Source: JACKJK01 sp046159835 (GTDB lineage: Bacteria; Pseudomonadota; Alphaproteobacteria; Rhizobiales; Tepidamorphaceae). From it: a stretch of DNA of 64,000 nt. Below the pieces are notes generated by a model that was given only the letters and a program-made list of their open reading frames with translations, did no database searches and had not been told where the DNA came from. Position numbers and translations under genes: made by a program. Positions within the stretch are counted from its first letter, which is position 1. The number at the start of each line of letters is the position of its first letter. The stretch covers positions 434,001-498,000 of the forward strand of contig NZ_JBJXCY010000002.1 of the NCBI RefSeq assembly GCF_046159835.1. Direction: 5' to 3'. This document shows, in pieces, positions 54,283-64,000 of the stretch.

Positions 54283-54798
54283 ATGACCAGACGCAAGTTC
54301 ACGGCAATGATCCTGACCGGCACGGCGCTCGCCAGTGCCGCGGTCATTGTCCCCCACACGATCGCAGCGGGCCAGGCGGGCGCGTTTCGACTGACCGCAT
54401 TCCAGCAACTGGCAAGAGACCAGAACGTGATGACCGAAGATGCAATGTCGAACCTGTCGGGCGAATGGCAGCTCACGCATCTGGCCAGCTACGGCGCCGG
54501 CCTGAACGCGGTGGACGAGAGTGTCACCGACCGCTCGCAGATCGTCATCGGCCCGGACGGTGCGTTCAACGGCACCGTAGGCTGCAACCGCTTCGGAACC
54601 AGCTTTGACCTGAAGGGCGAGGCCATCGCCTTCGATGGCGTGATGTCGACCCGTAAGGCTTGCCAGGGCCCTGTCTGGGATGCCGAACGCAACCTGTTCG
54701 CAGCGCTCAATCGCGCCGACACCCACAAGCTTGAAGGCGGCGTGCTGACGCTGCTCGACGCAGCGGGCAACGAGATCGCCCGCTTCACCCGGACCTGA
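54283..54798 (+). CDS. Exported META-domain protein (HslJ-like)
   Basis: A 171-residue protein with an N-terminal signal segment (TAMILTGTALASAAVIVPHTIAAG region). The META/HslJ-type beta domain reads SGEWQLTHLASYG, GAFNGTVGCNRFGTSF and FAALNRADTHKLEGGVLTLLDAAGNEIARF. In E. coli HslJ this domain is linked to novobiocin resistance; the function elsewhere is unclear. It is 49 bp upstream of a second META gene on the same strand, probably an operon. Confidence 0.85.
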   Translation: MTRRKFTAMILTGTALASAAVIVPHTIAAGQAGAFRLTAFQQLARDQNVMTEDAMSNLSGEWQLTHLASYGAGLNAVDESVTDRSQIVIGPDGAFNGTVGCNRFGTSFDLKGEAIAFDGVMSTRKACQGPVWDAERNLFAALNRADTHKLEGGVLTLLDAAGNEIARFTRT

Positions 54799-54847
54799 AC
54801 CACCGGACGAGACTTCCCCCGAGAGGCAACACTTGAGGACCAGATCG

Positions 54848-55711
54848 ATGTTCAAGAAACTCATGACCGCCGCTGCCATCGCGGCTTCGACCCTCGCTCT
54901 CACCGCCACGGCGAATGCTGCAGAGGTGTTCGCGCTGCAGTCAGTCCACAGCGGCAAGTACGTCTCTGCCGGCGGCGATGGCTATCTCGCGGCCACCCAG
55001 CCGAGCGCCAAGACCGCGCTGAAGTTCGACATGGTGCGCGTCCAGGCCAACCAGGTCGCATTCCGCGACACCCGTTCGGGCAAGTACCTGCGGGCCGGGG
55101 TCAGCCGCGGTGCCCTGCTGGCTGTCACTTCGAATCGGGTCGCGGGCTGGGAAACGTTCCATATGCGCGCCAACGGCGGCAACCTGACGCTGCGCTCCGC
55201 TCAAAACGGCAAGTACGTTCGCGCCGGCGTTGGCCGCGGGTCGAAACTGGCGGCCGTGTCAGACCGTGCCGATGCGTGGGAAACCTTCCGCCTCGTGCGC
55301 ATCCACACCTCCAGCGCAGCCCGCGCACCGCAGCAGCGCCAGCCGCAGGCCGGCGGGTTCGAGCTTGGCGGCACGTGGCGGCTCGGCATCCTGCGCGACA
55401 ACCAGGGGCGCCTGTCCCACCTCGACAATGCAGCCTCCGGCGCAACGCGGGTCGTCATCAGCTCGCGCGGCAATGTGTCCGGCACCGGCGGCTGCAACAG
55501 CTTCGACACGCGCGTCCAGCAGCCGAGCCGCGCCGCCGTTCGCTTCGACCGGGTCACCTCGACCAAACGCCGCTGCGGCGGATCGGCGGACACCTACGAA
55601 CGCGGCATGTTCAATGCCTTTGCCGCATCCCGCTATTTCGCCCGGCAGAACGGCAGCCTGTTTCTCTACGACGGCAACGGTCAGGAGATTGCCCGCTTCT
55701 ACGGCGGCTGA
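54848..55711 (+). CDS. Exported fascin-like beta-trefoil plus META-domain protein
   Basis: A 287-residue protein with a signal peptide (MFKKLMTAAAIAASTLALTATANA). Three fascin-like repeats follow: HSGKYVSAGGDG, RSGKYLRAGVSRGALLAVTS and NGKYVRAGVGRGSKLAAVSD, each near WETF. A proline/glutamine linker leads to a META domain (GTWRLGILRDNQGRL, GTGGCNSFD, NGQEIARFYGG). Fascin-type trefoils often bind carbohydrate or protein; the role here is unknown. Start set by GAGGA upstream. Followed by a terminator. Confidence 0.85.
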   Translation: MFKKLMTAAAIAASTLALTATANAAEVFALQSVHSGKYVSAGGDGYLAATQPSAKTALKFDMVRVQANQVAFRDTRSGKYLRAGVSRGALLAVTSNRVAGWETFHMRANGGNLTLRSAQNGKYVRAGVGRGSKLAAVSDRADAWETFRLVRIHTSSAARAPQQRQPQAGGFELGGTWRLGILRDNQGRLSHLDNAASGATRVVISSRGNVSGTGGCNSFDTRVQQPSRAAVRFDRVTSTKRRCGGSADTYERGMFNAFAASRYFARQNGSLFLYDGNGQEIARFYGG

Positions 55712-55736
55712 ACCGCAACCCGGTCCAGAACGACAA

Positions 55737-55766
55737 AAACGGCCGCGCATCGCGCGGCCGTTTCGT
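55737..55766 (+). terminator. Intrinsic terminator of the META operon
   Basis: AAACGGCCGCGC pairs with GCGCGGCCGTTT around a 3-nt loop; a short T-rich tail (TTTCGTGTTG) follows. Confidence 0.85.
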
Positions 55767-55865
55767 GTTGTCAGGTCATGAGCGGGATAAGCGCCCGGTG
55801 CCGCGAAAAATCCGGCAGGCCTCAAAGAGGCGAACGGCGCGGCACCGGGGCTCCCCTCAGACGAA

Positions 55866-56273
55866 TTACTTCGCGGTGATGACCTTCATGATCAGCTTGC
55901 CGTCTTCCTTGATGGGGCCGTCTTCCTTGGCACCGAGCGTGTACTCGAACTCGCCCTTCTTCATGCCACCATCTTCGCCGTGGACCATAAGCATGAGCAT
56001 GTCGCCGGAAGCGACATCTTCATCGAGGTCGGCAGAAACGTTCTCGTTCTTGCCTTCCTTGATCCAGGCATGGCCGACGACCGGACCCGGCTTCATGTCT
56101 TCACCTGTGCGGTGAACAACGAGCCAGCCGTCCTGGGTCGTGTTGATTTCCGTAGCAGTCACCGTGCCGCCGGACACGTCCTGGTCTTCCGCGCTCACCG
56201 AGAGGTGATGCATGGCGAAGGCCGAGGTGGTCATCAGGGCACCAATGGCAGTTGCTGTCAGAATGCGTTTCAT
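55866..56273 (-). CDS. Exported DUF7282-like protein
   Basis: A 135-residue protein with a signal peptide (MKRILTATAIGALMTTSAFA). The mature domain VSAEDQDVSGGTVTATEIN, DGWLVVHRTG and PGPVVGHAWIKEGKNENVSADLDE fits the DUF7282 pattern, mostly described in haloarchaea and some bacteria (recalled, not searched). Very acidic, probably periplasmic. AAGGAG lies before the ATG at 56273. Function unknown. Confidence 0.75.
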   Translation of the reverse strand: MKRILTATAIGALMTTSAFAMHHLSVSAEDQDVSGGTVTATEINTTQDGWLVVHRTGEDMKPGPVVGHAWIKEGKNENVSADLDEDVASGDMLMLMVHGEDGGMKKGEFEYTLGAKEDGPIKEDGKLIMKVITAK

Positions 56274-56503
56274 GGGGGAACTCCTTCCTTGAAGGCGCCG
56301 TTCGGCGCTGTTGGCGCGCGAGGGGTCGCGCGCGCGTGCGCCGCGAGAGTCTTTTGTTCTCATCAGCACCCATGAAGGAACGAGTGCCCTACATGGAAAG
56401 TTTCACCCCCGAGCAGATATTTCGAAAAACTTTCTGCCGCCCCGCAATCGCTTGTTGGATTGGGAAAAAGACAAGCGTTTTCAACGCATCAACGAGGTAC
56501 TCC

Positions 56504-56893
56504 ATGCAGATCGATATCCAGACAGTGAAGGCGCTCATCATCAAGGCGCGCGCCATGGCCGGAAGCGAAGGTGTCGTCAATCCGGATCCGGGCTCCAACG
56601 GCGTGGACGACGGCTTCAGAACGGCGCTGCAGGATGGTGACGGCGACGACATGTACTCTGTCGTATCCGAAAACCTGCGCGGGCTGAGCCGCGGCGAGCA
56701 ACTCGACCTTCTCGCGCTTCTCTATATCGGCCGCGATGACTACGCGGCGGAGGAATGGGATACCGCGCGCAAGGCAGCCGAGGACGCCGCCCATAGCGAC
56801 ATCCCCGAACAGCTCGTCTCGCAGCCGCTCCTGGCAGAGCACATCGCCAACGGGCTGGTGGCGGTGACCGGTGAGACCGTTATCGGATCCTGA
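56504..56893 (+). CDS. DUF3775 family protein
   Basis: A 129-residue soluble acidic protein. It begins MQIDIQTVKALIIKARAMAGSEG. LSRGEQLDLLALLYIGRDDY and AEHIANGLVAVTGETV match the DUF3775 pattern common in Hyphomicrobiales. The ATG at 56504 is preceded by GAGGT at suitable distance; the frame upstream to 56252 crosses the promoter of the neighbouring gene and is not coding. Function unknown. Confidence 0.82.
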   Translation: MQIDIQTVKALIIKARAMAGSEGVVNPDPGSNGVDDGFRTALQDGDGDDMYSVVSENLRGLSRGEQLDLLALLYIGRDDYAAEEWDTARKAAEDAAHSDIPEQLVSQPLLAEHIANGLVAVTGETVIGS

Positions 56894-56964
56894 GCAATTG
56901 ATGTCCCGCGCCGCGGTTATGCTGCCGGCGCGGGGTTTCACCTTGGTGCAAGTGAGCAAGCACG

Positions 56965-57000
56965 AAAAAGGCCCGCACTGTCGCCAGTGCGGGCCTTCGC
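56965..57000 (-). terminator. Intrinsic terminator, mainly for the acidic-repeat gene
   Basis: AAGGCCCGCACTG pairs with CAGTGCGGGCCTT around TCGC. Read leftward it continues into TTTTTCG; rightward only CGCTTG follows. Confidence 0.88.
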
Positions 57001-57033
57001 TTGTTCAGGCTCTAGACCTGAAGGCTGTCGCGA

Positions 57034-57435
57034 TTAGTCGGCTGCCGGCTTGGCGCCTTCCTCACGGCTCTCCTTCTGGTAGTTCTCGTCGCCTTCCTTC
57101 GGCTCATCCGCCGACGGATTGGTCGTCGTGTCATTGACGGTCGGCTCGCCGGACTCACGGTCTTCCTTGGGGAAGTCCTTGCCTTCTTCGGCTTCGTTGT
57201 TGGACGGATCGGCCGTCTCGTCGTTGACGGTCGGCTCGCCCGACTCACGGGCATCCTTCGGATAGTTTTCACCCGAACCGTCGCTGGTCTGTGCGGTCTG
57301 CGTCGTAGCAGACTGCTCAGCAGTCGCTGACTGGTCGGTGTCGATCTTCGGCGTATCGCTGAGCGCCAGCGCCGGGGCGGCAAAGGCCATGGAGGCGGCA
57401 ACGGCGAGCGTGGAAACGGTGAACTTCTTCAACAT
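57034..57435 (-). CDS. Small acidic exported repeat protein (ESGEPT family, member 1)
   Basis: A 133-residue protein with a signal peptide (MLKKFTVSTLAVAASMAFAAPALA). The mature part is disordered and strongly acidic, with a repeat: YPKDARESGEPTVNDETADPS and FPKEDRESGEPTVNDTTTNPS, then a third partial copy YQKESREEG. It contains no cysteine or hydrophobic core. A related protein is encoded at 59308-59613. I know no family for it. Own promoter in an AT-rich gap (57436-57633, with a 65-bp AT-rich patch at 57536-57600) and own terminator. Confidence 0.78.
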   Translation of the reverse strand: MLKKFTVSTLAVAASMAFAAPALALSDTPKIDTDQSATAEQSATTQTAQTSDGSGENYPKDARESGEPTVNDETADPSNNEAEEGKDFPKEDRESGEPTVNDTTTNPSADEPKEGDENYQKESREEGAKPAAD

Positions 57436-57633
57436 GATGAACTCCTTGGGTTCTCGTGAACTTGCGGGGTGTGGAATTGAATTCCCATGTCATCCCAACG
57501 GCTGCACCCAAGGCCCGTTCCATCTGAACGGTGAAGAAAAATATTATATTTTTGAAGGATTTAGCGGAACCAAATTCACACATGCCAAAAGTAAATAGGC
57601 GGACGTAAGGGAAGGCAGATTGCCTGTTCGCGA

Positions 57634-58446
57634 TTATCCCGGAAGGCTTGCCTGCTCGACGTCGATCCGGCGGTAGCGGGACTCCACGAACGAGTAGACG
57701 GCAAATGCGACCAGCCCCAAGCCCATGACCGCCATCAGGATCGAGCCGGCAGGCAGACCCTCGATGAAGCCGAGTGCGTCCTTGAGGCCGGGAGGATCAC
57801 CGCTCCCGCCGTCCGCGCTCAGAAAGCGGTAGAAGGACATGACGGCGAGGACAAAGAAAATGAGACCGCGGGCCCCGAGTCCGGCCATGGCAGACCCGTC
57901 CACGAGCCATTGCGCTTCGGACGGTGCCTGGATGTGATCGTTGTAGCGCCGCGTCGCCGCCTTGTAGACGTGGGCGACACCGACACCCGCAAAGCAGATG
58001 GCCAGCACCAGCGACACATAGTGGGCACCGATGAAACCTGCGATGTAGTCGGCGACGCCGCCGCCGCCACCCCCACCGCTGTCCGATGAAAAGACACCGA
58101 GCCGCGAGAGCGTGTAGATCGCCAGTATTGTGTAGGTCATGGCGCTCACGAACAGCCCCGCGCGGATGACGAGACCCTTCACGTCGAACCCGTGTTCGTC
58201 CGCGTCCAGAAGCGACTGCACCAGCCGCCACGCCACGTAGCCCGCAAGGCAGACCGTGAGGGCAAACAGGATGGTACGGCCGAAGGGCTGGTTGAGGAGC
58301 CAGTCGATCACCTCGCGGCTACCCGCCTCCTGACTGCCGGAGAAACCCGCGATCACCGCGAATATCCCAGCAAACAGGTAGACGAGCCCTCGACCGCCAT
58401 ACCCCGCGCGCGCCAGCGGCTTGAACCATGTCCGTGCCTTTTTCAT
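57634..58446 (-). CDS. DUF1206 membrane protein
   Basis: A 270-residue inner-membrane protein with three repeats of two helices each. Every repeat opens with a similar RAGYGGRGLVYLFAG, KGLVIRAGLFVSAMTYTILA or AGLGARGLIFFVLAVMSF segment, the DUF1206 hallmark. A glycine-rich loop (SGGGGGGG) lies in the middle. Function unknown. It follows the PAP2 gene by 3 bp on the same strand and is certainly in its operon. Confidence 0.9.
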   Translation of the reverse strand: MKKARTWFKPLARAGYGGRGLVYLFAGIFAVIAGFSGSQEAGSREVIDWLLNQPFGRTILFALTVCLAGYVAWRLVQSLLDADEHGFDVKGLVIRAGLFVSAMTYTILAIYTLSRLGVFSSDSGGGGGGGVADYIAGFIGAHYVSLVLAICFAGVGVAHVYKAATRRYNDHIQAPSEAQWLVDGSAMAGLGARGLIFFVLAVMSFYRFLSADGGSGDPPGLKDALGFIEGLPAGSILMAVMGLGLVAFAVYSFVESRYRRIDVEQASLPG

Positions 58447-58449
58447 AGC

Positions 58450-59181
58450 TCAGGTCTCCGATTTGCCGAGGTCGGGGCTTTGCCCGCGACGGCGGCTGCT
58501 GAGGTAATGCGCGGCGAGCCAGCATAGGCTTGCCCAGGCCGCACCAAGCGCCCATCCGGCCACAACGTCGCTCGGCCAATGCACACCAAGATAGACCCGG
58601 CTCGATCCGATCAGCACGCCGGCTGCAATGGCGCAACCGATGACCAGTCGCCGCAGTTTCGCACGCGGGATGAAGCGCACCGCAACGGCGGCCATCACCA
58701 GATAGGAGAGCATGCCAACGGTCGCATGTGCGCTTGGAAAGCTGGATGTGAATGTCTGCGAGAGGTGTTCCACGACATCCGGGCGGGGGCGCTCGAAAAT
58801 CCATTTCGCCGCCTGCGCGACGAGTGTTCCGCTTGCCAGCGAGCCGATCAGGAACAGGGCCGCCTCGCCGTGCCGCTCGGTGATGAGCACCAGTAACAGG
58901 GCGGTGCAGACCAATCCGATCACCGTGAACGAACCCAGCGAGGTGACGTCGACGAGAGCGGCCTCGAACCAGGGCGGGCCGAGGGGATCGTCCGGCGCGC
59001 TTCTCAGGGCGAGGATGATGCCGTGGTCGAACGTGCTCAGCATGTCGTTGCGCATCAGCACGGAGAGAAGCGCGAACATCCCGAAACCACCGATGACAAT
59101 GCTCCAAAGAAGGTGCACACGTGGATGGTAGTGCCCTGCGTGGTCGAAGGGCCTTCGGTCGCTCGCGGTTCGGTCAGTCAT
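58450..59181 (-). CDS. PAP2-family membrane phosphatase
   Basis: A 243-residue membrane phosphatase. The three PAP2 motifs are present: KWIFERPRP, FPSAHATVG and SRVYLGVHWPSD, with catalytic His in the second and third. Six helices. Substrates of this family include phosphatidate, undecaprenyl pyrophosphate and other lipid phosphates. ATG at 59181 (MTDRTASD) is the likeliest start, though 59199 is possible. Operon with DUF1206, 3 bp apart. Confidence 0.88.
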   Translation of the reverse strand: MTDRTASDRRPFDHAGHYHPRVHLLWSIVIGGFGMFALLSVLMRNDMLSTFDHGIILALRSAPDDPLGPPWFEAALVDVTSLGSFTVIGLVCTALLLVLITERHGEAALFLIGSLASGTLVAQAAKWIFERPRPDVVEHLSQTFTSSFPSAHATVGMLSYLVMAAVAVRFIPRAKLRRLVIGCAIAAGVLIGSSRVYLGVHWPSDVVAGWALGAAWASLCWLAAHYLSSRRRGQSPDLGKSET

Positions 59182-59240
59182 CGCTTGCCAATGCGCCATG
59201 TCACGAAGGGTTCCCGGCGACGCGCGCCGGCCAGATAGCA

Positions 59241-59276
59241 GGAACGCCCGCCCCGGCAATGCGGAGCGGGCGTTCC
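59241..59276 (-). other. GC-rich hairpin between the acidic-repeat and PAP2 genes
   Basis: GGAACGCCCGC (59241-59251) pairs with GCGGGCGTTCC (59266-59276). No T run follows on either strand, so it may end the transcript of the upstream gene only inefficiently, or stabilise its 3' end. Confidence 0.55.
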
Positions 59277-59307
59277 GTCGTTTCAGTCTATCGACTGACG
59301 CGATGAA

Positions 59308-59613
59308 TTACATCGTGTCGTCAACCTGATCCGGATTGTTCTTGGCCTGCATCTCTCGGGTGCCCTCGGTCAGGGGCTTGTCCGCATCGTCGTCGGCCAT
59401 GGTCGCCATGTTGGGATCCGTCGGCTCACCAGACTCACGGGCTTCCTTCGGATACTCCTTGCCCGGCTCAGCGGACTCAGGCTGGTCGGCGCTCGGGTTG
59501 ACGGTCTCCAGATTGACCTTCGGGGTCGACTCGTCATCCAGCGCGTACGCCGCGCCAGGGATCGCCAGTGCTGCGGTCAGAGCCAGAGCAGAAATCATTT
59601 TGCGGTTCAACAT
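59308..59613 (-). CDS. Small acidic exported protein (ESGEPT family, member 2)
   Basis: A 101-residue protein with a signal peptide (MLNRKMISALALTAALAIPGAAYA) and an acidic, disordered mature part. It carries one copy of the motif seen twice in the protein at 57034-57435: NPSADQPES, then YPKEARESGEPT. The C-terminal half (MADDDADKPLTEGTREMQAKNNPDQ) is unrelated. The promoter faces the 435-bp gap. No known family. Confidence 0.75.
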   Translation of the reverse strand: MLNRKMISALALTAALAIPGAAYALDDESTPKVNLETVNPSADQPESAEPGKEYPKEARESGEPTDPNMATMADDDADKPLTEGTREMQAKNNPDQVDDTM

Positions 59614-60048
59614 AGTGTCTCTCCTTCGCGGCGAAGGGGTGAATGGGGGGTTCGACCTTCGCCTTGCACAACCAACGGGCCGCCCTGAGAGTCGTTCCTG
59701 ATTTTTTGCGCCGCAGCGATCACAGGTTTTTGAGTCGTGAGACGGTGATCCGATGACGCGTTGGGGACGTAACCGCGCGCCCGCGTTCTTGTTTAGTGGA
59801 CGAATTTAGTGGCCGAATATTCCGCCTCGGCGAGCTGGTCGTGACAGCGTGCAGACGCCACGGTGCGCGCACCTCGCCGAAGGCTGCACGGACCGGCCCC
59901 CGATTGCGGCTGATTTGCGGACGAAAGAATATTTATTTCGGCGGATTGCGCGGGCCGCGGACCGGATCAATCTATGCGCCAGCCGGCTGGGGATGCGCCG
60001 TGGTTGGTCGCTCCGACATCTGCCGGGTTTTGTCCATTGGAGTGAAAG
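59614..60048. promoter_or_regulatory. 435-bp divergent intergenic region with a 13-bp tandem repeat
   Basis: TTTAGTGGACGAA (59792-59804) and TTTAGTGGCCGAA (59805-59817) are adjacent direct repeats, a likely binding site for a dimeric regulator. An AT patch GAATATTTATTTC lies at about 59928-59940. No small gene is convincing, although a minus-strand opening crosses the region. Confidence 0.5.
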
Positions 60049-60306
60049 ATGCTGAAGCGTCTTGTTGCCCTGTCCGCCCTTGCCCTTACCCTCACCGCCG
60101 GCATCGCCGCCGCCGCCACCGTCGAGGCCGGCAAGGTCGACGCCTATGACGAAGCCACCCGCGAGATCACCCTCGAGGGCGGCAAGATGTTCGTGCTCGC
60201 CGACGGTGTGTCCACCGAAGGCCTGGATGTCGGCGACGAAGTCACGCTGACCGTCAACGACATGGACGGCAAGATGGTCGCCGAGAAGATGGAAATCGGC
60301 GAGTAA
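60049..60306 (+). CDS. DUF1344 exported protein
   Basis: An 85-residue protein with a signal peptide (MLKRLVALSALALTLTAGIAAA). A small beta-barrel-like domain follows, with the typical GKVDAYDEATREITLEGGKMFVLADGV and VGDEVTLTVNDMDGK pattern of DUF1344, frequent in Hyphomicrobiales. GGAGTGAAAG precedes the ATG. A divergent relative is at 50308-50571. Periplasmic, function unknown. Confidence 0.85.
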   Translation: MLKRLVALSALALTLTAGIAAAATVEAGKVDAYDEATREITLEGGKMFVLADGVSTEGLDVGDEVTLTVNDMDGKMVAEKMEIGE

Positions 60307-60330
60307 AGTCCGGTACCCCTGACAGGACTG

Positions 60331-60366
60331 GCGCGGCGTTCGGCGAACGCCGCGCTTTTTCGTTTT
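60331..60366 (+). terminator. Intrinsic terminator of the DUF1344 gene
   Basis: Perfect 11-bp stem GCGCGGCGTTC / GAACGCCGCGC with a 3-nt loop, then TTTTTCGTTTT. Confidence 0.94.
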
Positions 60367-60417
60367 CGGGCCATCCAGCGCCTTTCCTCGCGCCGCGAGT
60401 CTCCCCATATTCGGCCC

Positions 60418-63051
<2,634 letters not shown>

Positions 63052-63109
63052 GCTAAATCGATTTTTCGACTTTTCCCGTAATTAACATAACGCCGAGAAA
63101 TCCGAACAA

Positions 63110-64000
63110 CTAGTGTGGCTGGTCATCAGGGCCGGACACACTCAGCGGCAAGGGCTTCAATATATTATTTGCAGTTTCCGTAATGTTTTCGCGGCTCCGC
63201 CTGCTCTTCGCATTCCAATAAGCCCGAAGTATGAGATACTTTGCAAATAAAACCCTTGGATAGATTCTCTTCGGGAATTTTCTAATTGCGCCATCGGTCG
63301 CCTTTAACCCAGCATCCTCATCCAATGCCACTAACCAAAGACAACGAATCATTTCTCTACTACGACGATCGTCGCGACATGCAGTGACGGTCTTCGCTAA
63401 TACATCACCACCGCAAATATCCGATAAATTACCCACCATCGAACAAACGACGCCTTCCATCTTCCTCAATTCCATTTGGGCAAAAACCGAGCTAAAATAA
63501 TCTTTCACCGCCTCTCGATCACTTATGCGATTTGCTAGATCTGCATCACCCATAATTTGCTCAAATGCGACTGATGCCATATTCGAATAATCTCTTTTTT
63601 TTATCATCCACATCCAATCATCAATAATCTCACAGGTTAATTCGATGATCCGAGTTGCAAGAGCTCGTTTTCGCGTAGCTTCTAAAGATTCGGAGCCACC
63701 ACCAAGAAGGGTCGCAGCAAGTTGCCAGTCTCGTACAATTCTTGACTTCCCCTTGTTAATAACCGGAGAAGAGCCCGAGCCTGATACAACCTCCCGAGTC
63801 TTCCTCCGGATATCCATCAATATCTGTTTCTGCCCTGCGCTATCCGTTTGATCCAAAGCCTCCTGAGCGGCACGCTCAATGTTCTTTCTCACATTGGCGA
63901 TGTCCTTTTGATTAGAGGCTAGGATTGGAACGAACGATGCATCCTCCAAAACATGTTTCCGATCCTCACACACGGGTCGAGACAGCGCCTCGCCAACCAA
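63110..64000 (-). CDS. Unrecognised protein, continues beyond right edge
   Basis: At least 296 codons, with the N-terminal end outside the window. The product is helical, mixed-charge, with Trp-rich segments (DDWMWMIKKRDYSNMA, CLWLVALDEDA). It has no signal peptide or recognised motif in the visible part. Base composition is strikingly AT-richer than every other gene here, with AT-ending codons common, which suggests recent transfer. The neighbouring 58-bp gap to uvrB is also AT-rich. It could be the C-terminal part of a larger defence or mobile-element protein, but nothing here proves that. Confidence 0.6.
   Translation of the reverse strand: MVGEALSRPVCEDRKHVLEDASFVPILASNQKDIANVRKNIERAAQEALDQTDSAGQKQILMDIRRKTREVVSGSGSSPVINKGKSRIVRDWQLAATLLGGGSESLEATRKRALATRIIELTCEIIDDWMWMIKKRDYSNMASVAFEQIMGDADLANRISDREAVKDYFSSVFAQMELRKMEGVVCSMVGNLSDICGGDVLAKTVTACRDDRRSREMIRCLWLVALDEDAGLKATDGAIRKFPKRIYPRVLFAKYLILRAYWNAKSRRSRENITETANNILKPLPLSVSGPDDQPH

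Overview
The window is GC-rich DNA from an alphaproteobacterium, most likely of the order Hyphomicrobiales (Rhizobiales) or a close relative. The evidence is the lrp/trxB/lsrB (vtlR) block followed by an AbcR-like small RNA, the dnaG-rpoD-yqeY block beside carA, families typical of the order (DUF1194, DUF992, DUF1344, HlyU, DUF1206, DUF3775) and a sigma-70 factor with a large acidic insert. The gene content looks like free-living chromosomal core. I saw no rRNA, tRNA, insertion sequence or CRISPR array. No species can be named from this alone.

Layout. 1-8.5 kb: left-truncated MHYT-PAS-GGDEF-EAL protein, DUF1194 protein, class-V PLP enzyme, ABC exporter, beta-barrel protein and esterase. 8.5-14.2 kb (minus strand): information-processing block yqeY, dnaG, rpoD, a putative nuclease-fold gene and hlyU. 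14.5-18 kb: carA overlapping an agmatinase-like gene, a small conserved gene and a zinc metallopeptidase. 18-21.6 kb: a small regulatory locus (43-codon minus-strand frame, palindromes, three phased operators, XRE regulator), a TPR-sulfotransferase and an outer-membrane barrel. 21.8-29.6 kb: carB, greA, TPR protein, lrp, trxB, lsrB and an sRNA. 29.6-38.6 kb: msrP, an EF-G-like GTPase, a VOC protein, DUF992, aspartate aminotransferase, PQQ sugar dehydrogenase and an OFA-type MFS. 39-46 kb: ornithine cyclodeaminase-like enzyme, TPR protein, RND/MMPL exporter, AzgA-like purine permease and a FadL-like porin. 46-54 kb: signalling (GGDEF-EAL, globin-MCP-CZB receptor, a second MCP with a small partner) and an MBL hydrolase. 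54-60 kb: many small exported proteins (two META proteins, DUF7282-like, two related acidic repeat proteins, DUF1344) with DUF1206 and PAP2 membrane proteins. 60.4-63 kb: uvrB. From about 63.05 kb to the right edge the DNA becomes clearly AT-richer and holds an unrecognised gene running off the window.

The strongest non-coding story is at 27.2-29.5 kb. A LysR regulator of the LsrB/VtlR type sits between two copies of almost the same inverted repeat (ATGCG-N5-CGCAT, a T-N11-A box). One copy lies upstream of its own trxB-lsrB operon. The other lies about 65 bp upstream of the predicted start of a structured roughly 145-nt sRNA carrying a CU-rich anti-Shine-Dalgarno loop and a textbook terminator. 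A second regulatory curiosity is a set of three 15-bp palindromes at an exact 31-bp period in front of the XRE regulator at 18.65 kb. Other points of note are a globin-sensor chemoreceptor with a C-terminal zinc-binding CZB domain, a DnaG that has lost most of its zinc ligands, an intrinsic-terminator hairpin that also contains the ribosome binding site of the next gene (36.0 kb), and a pair of small acidic exported proteins sharing a (Y/F)PKE-RESGEPT motif.
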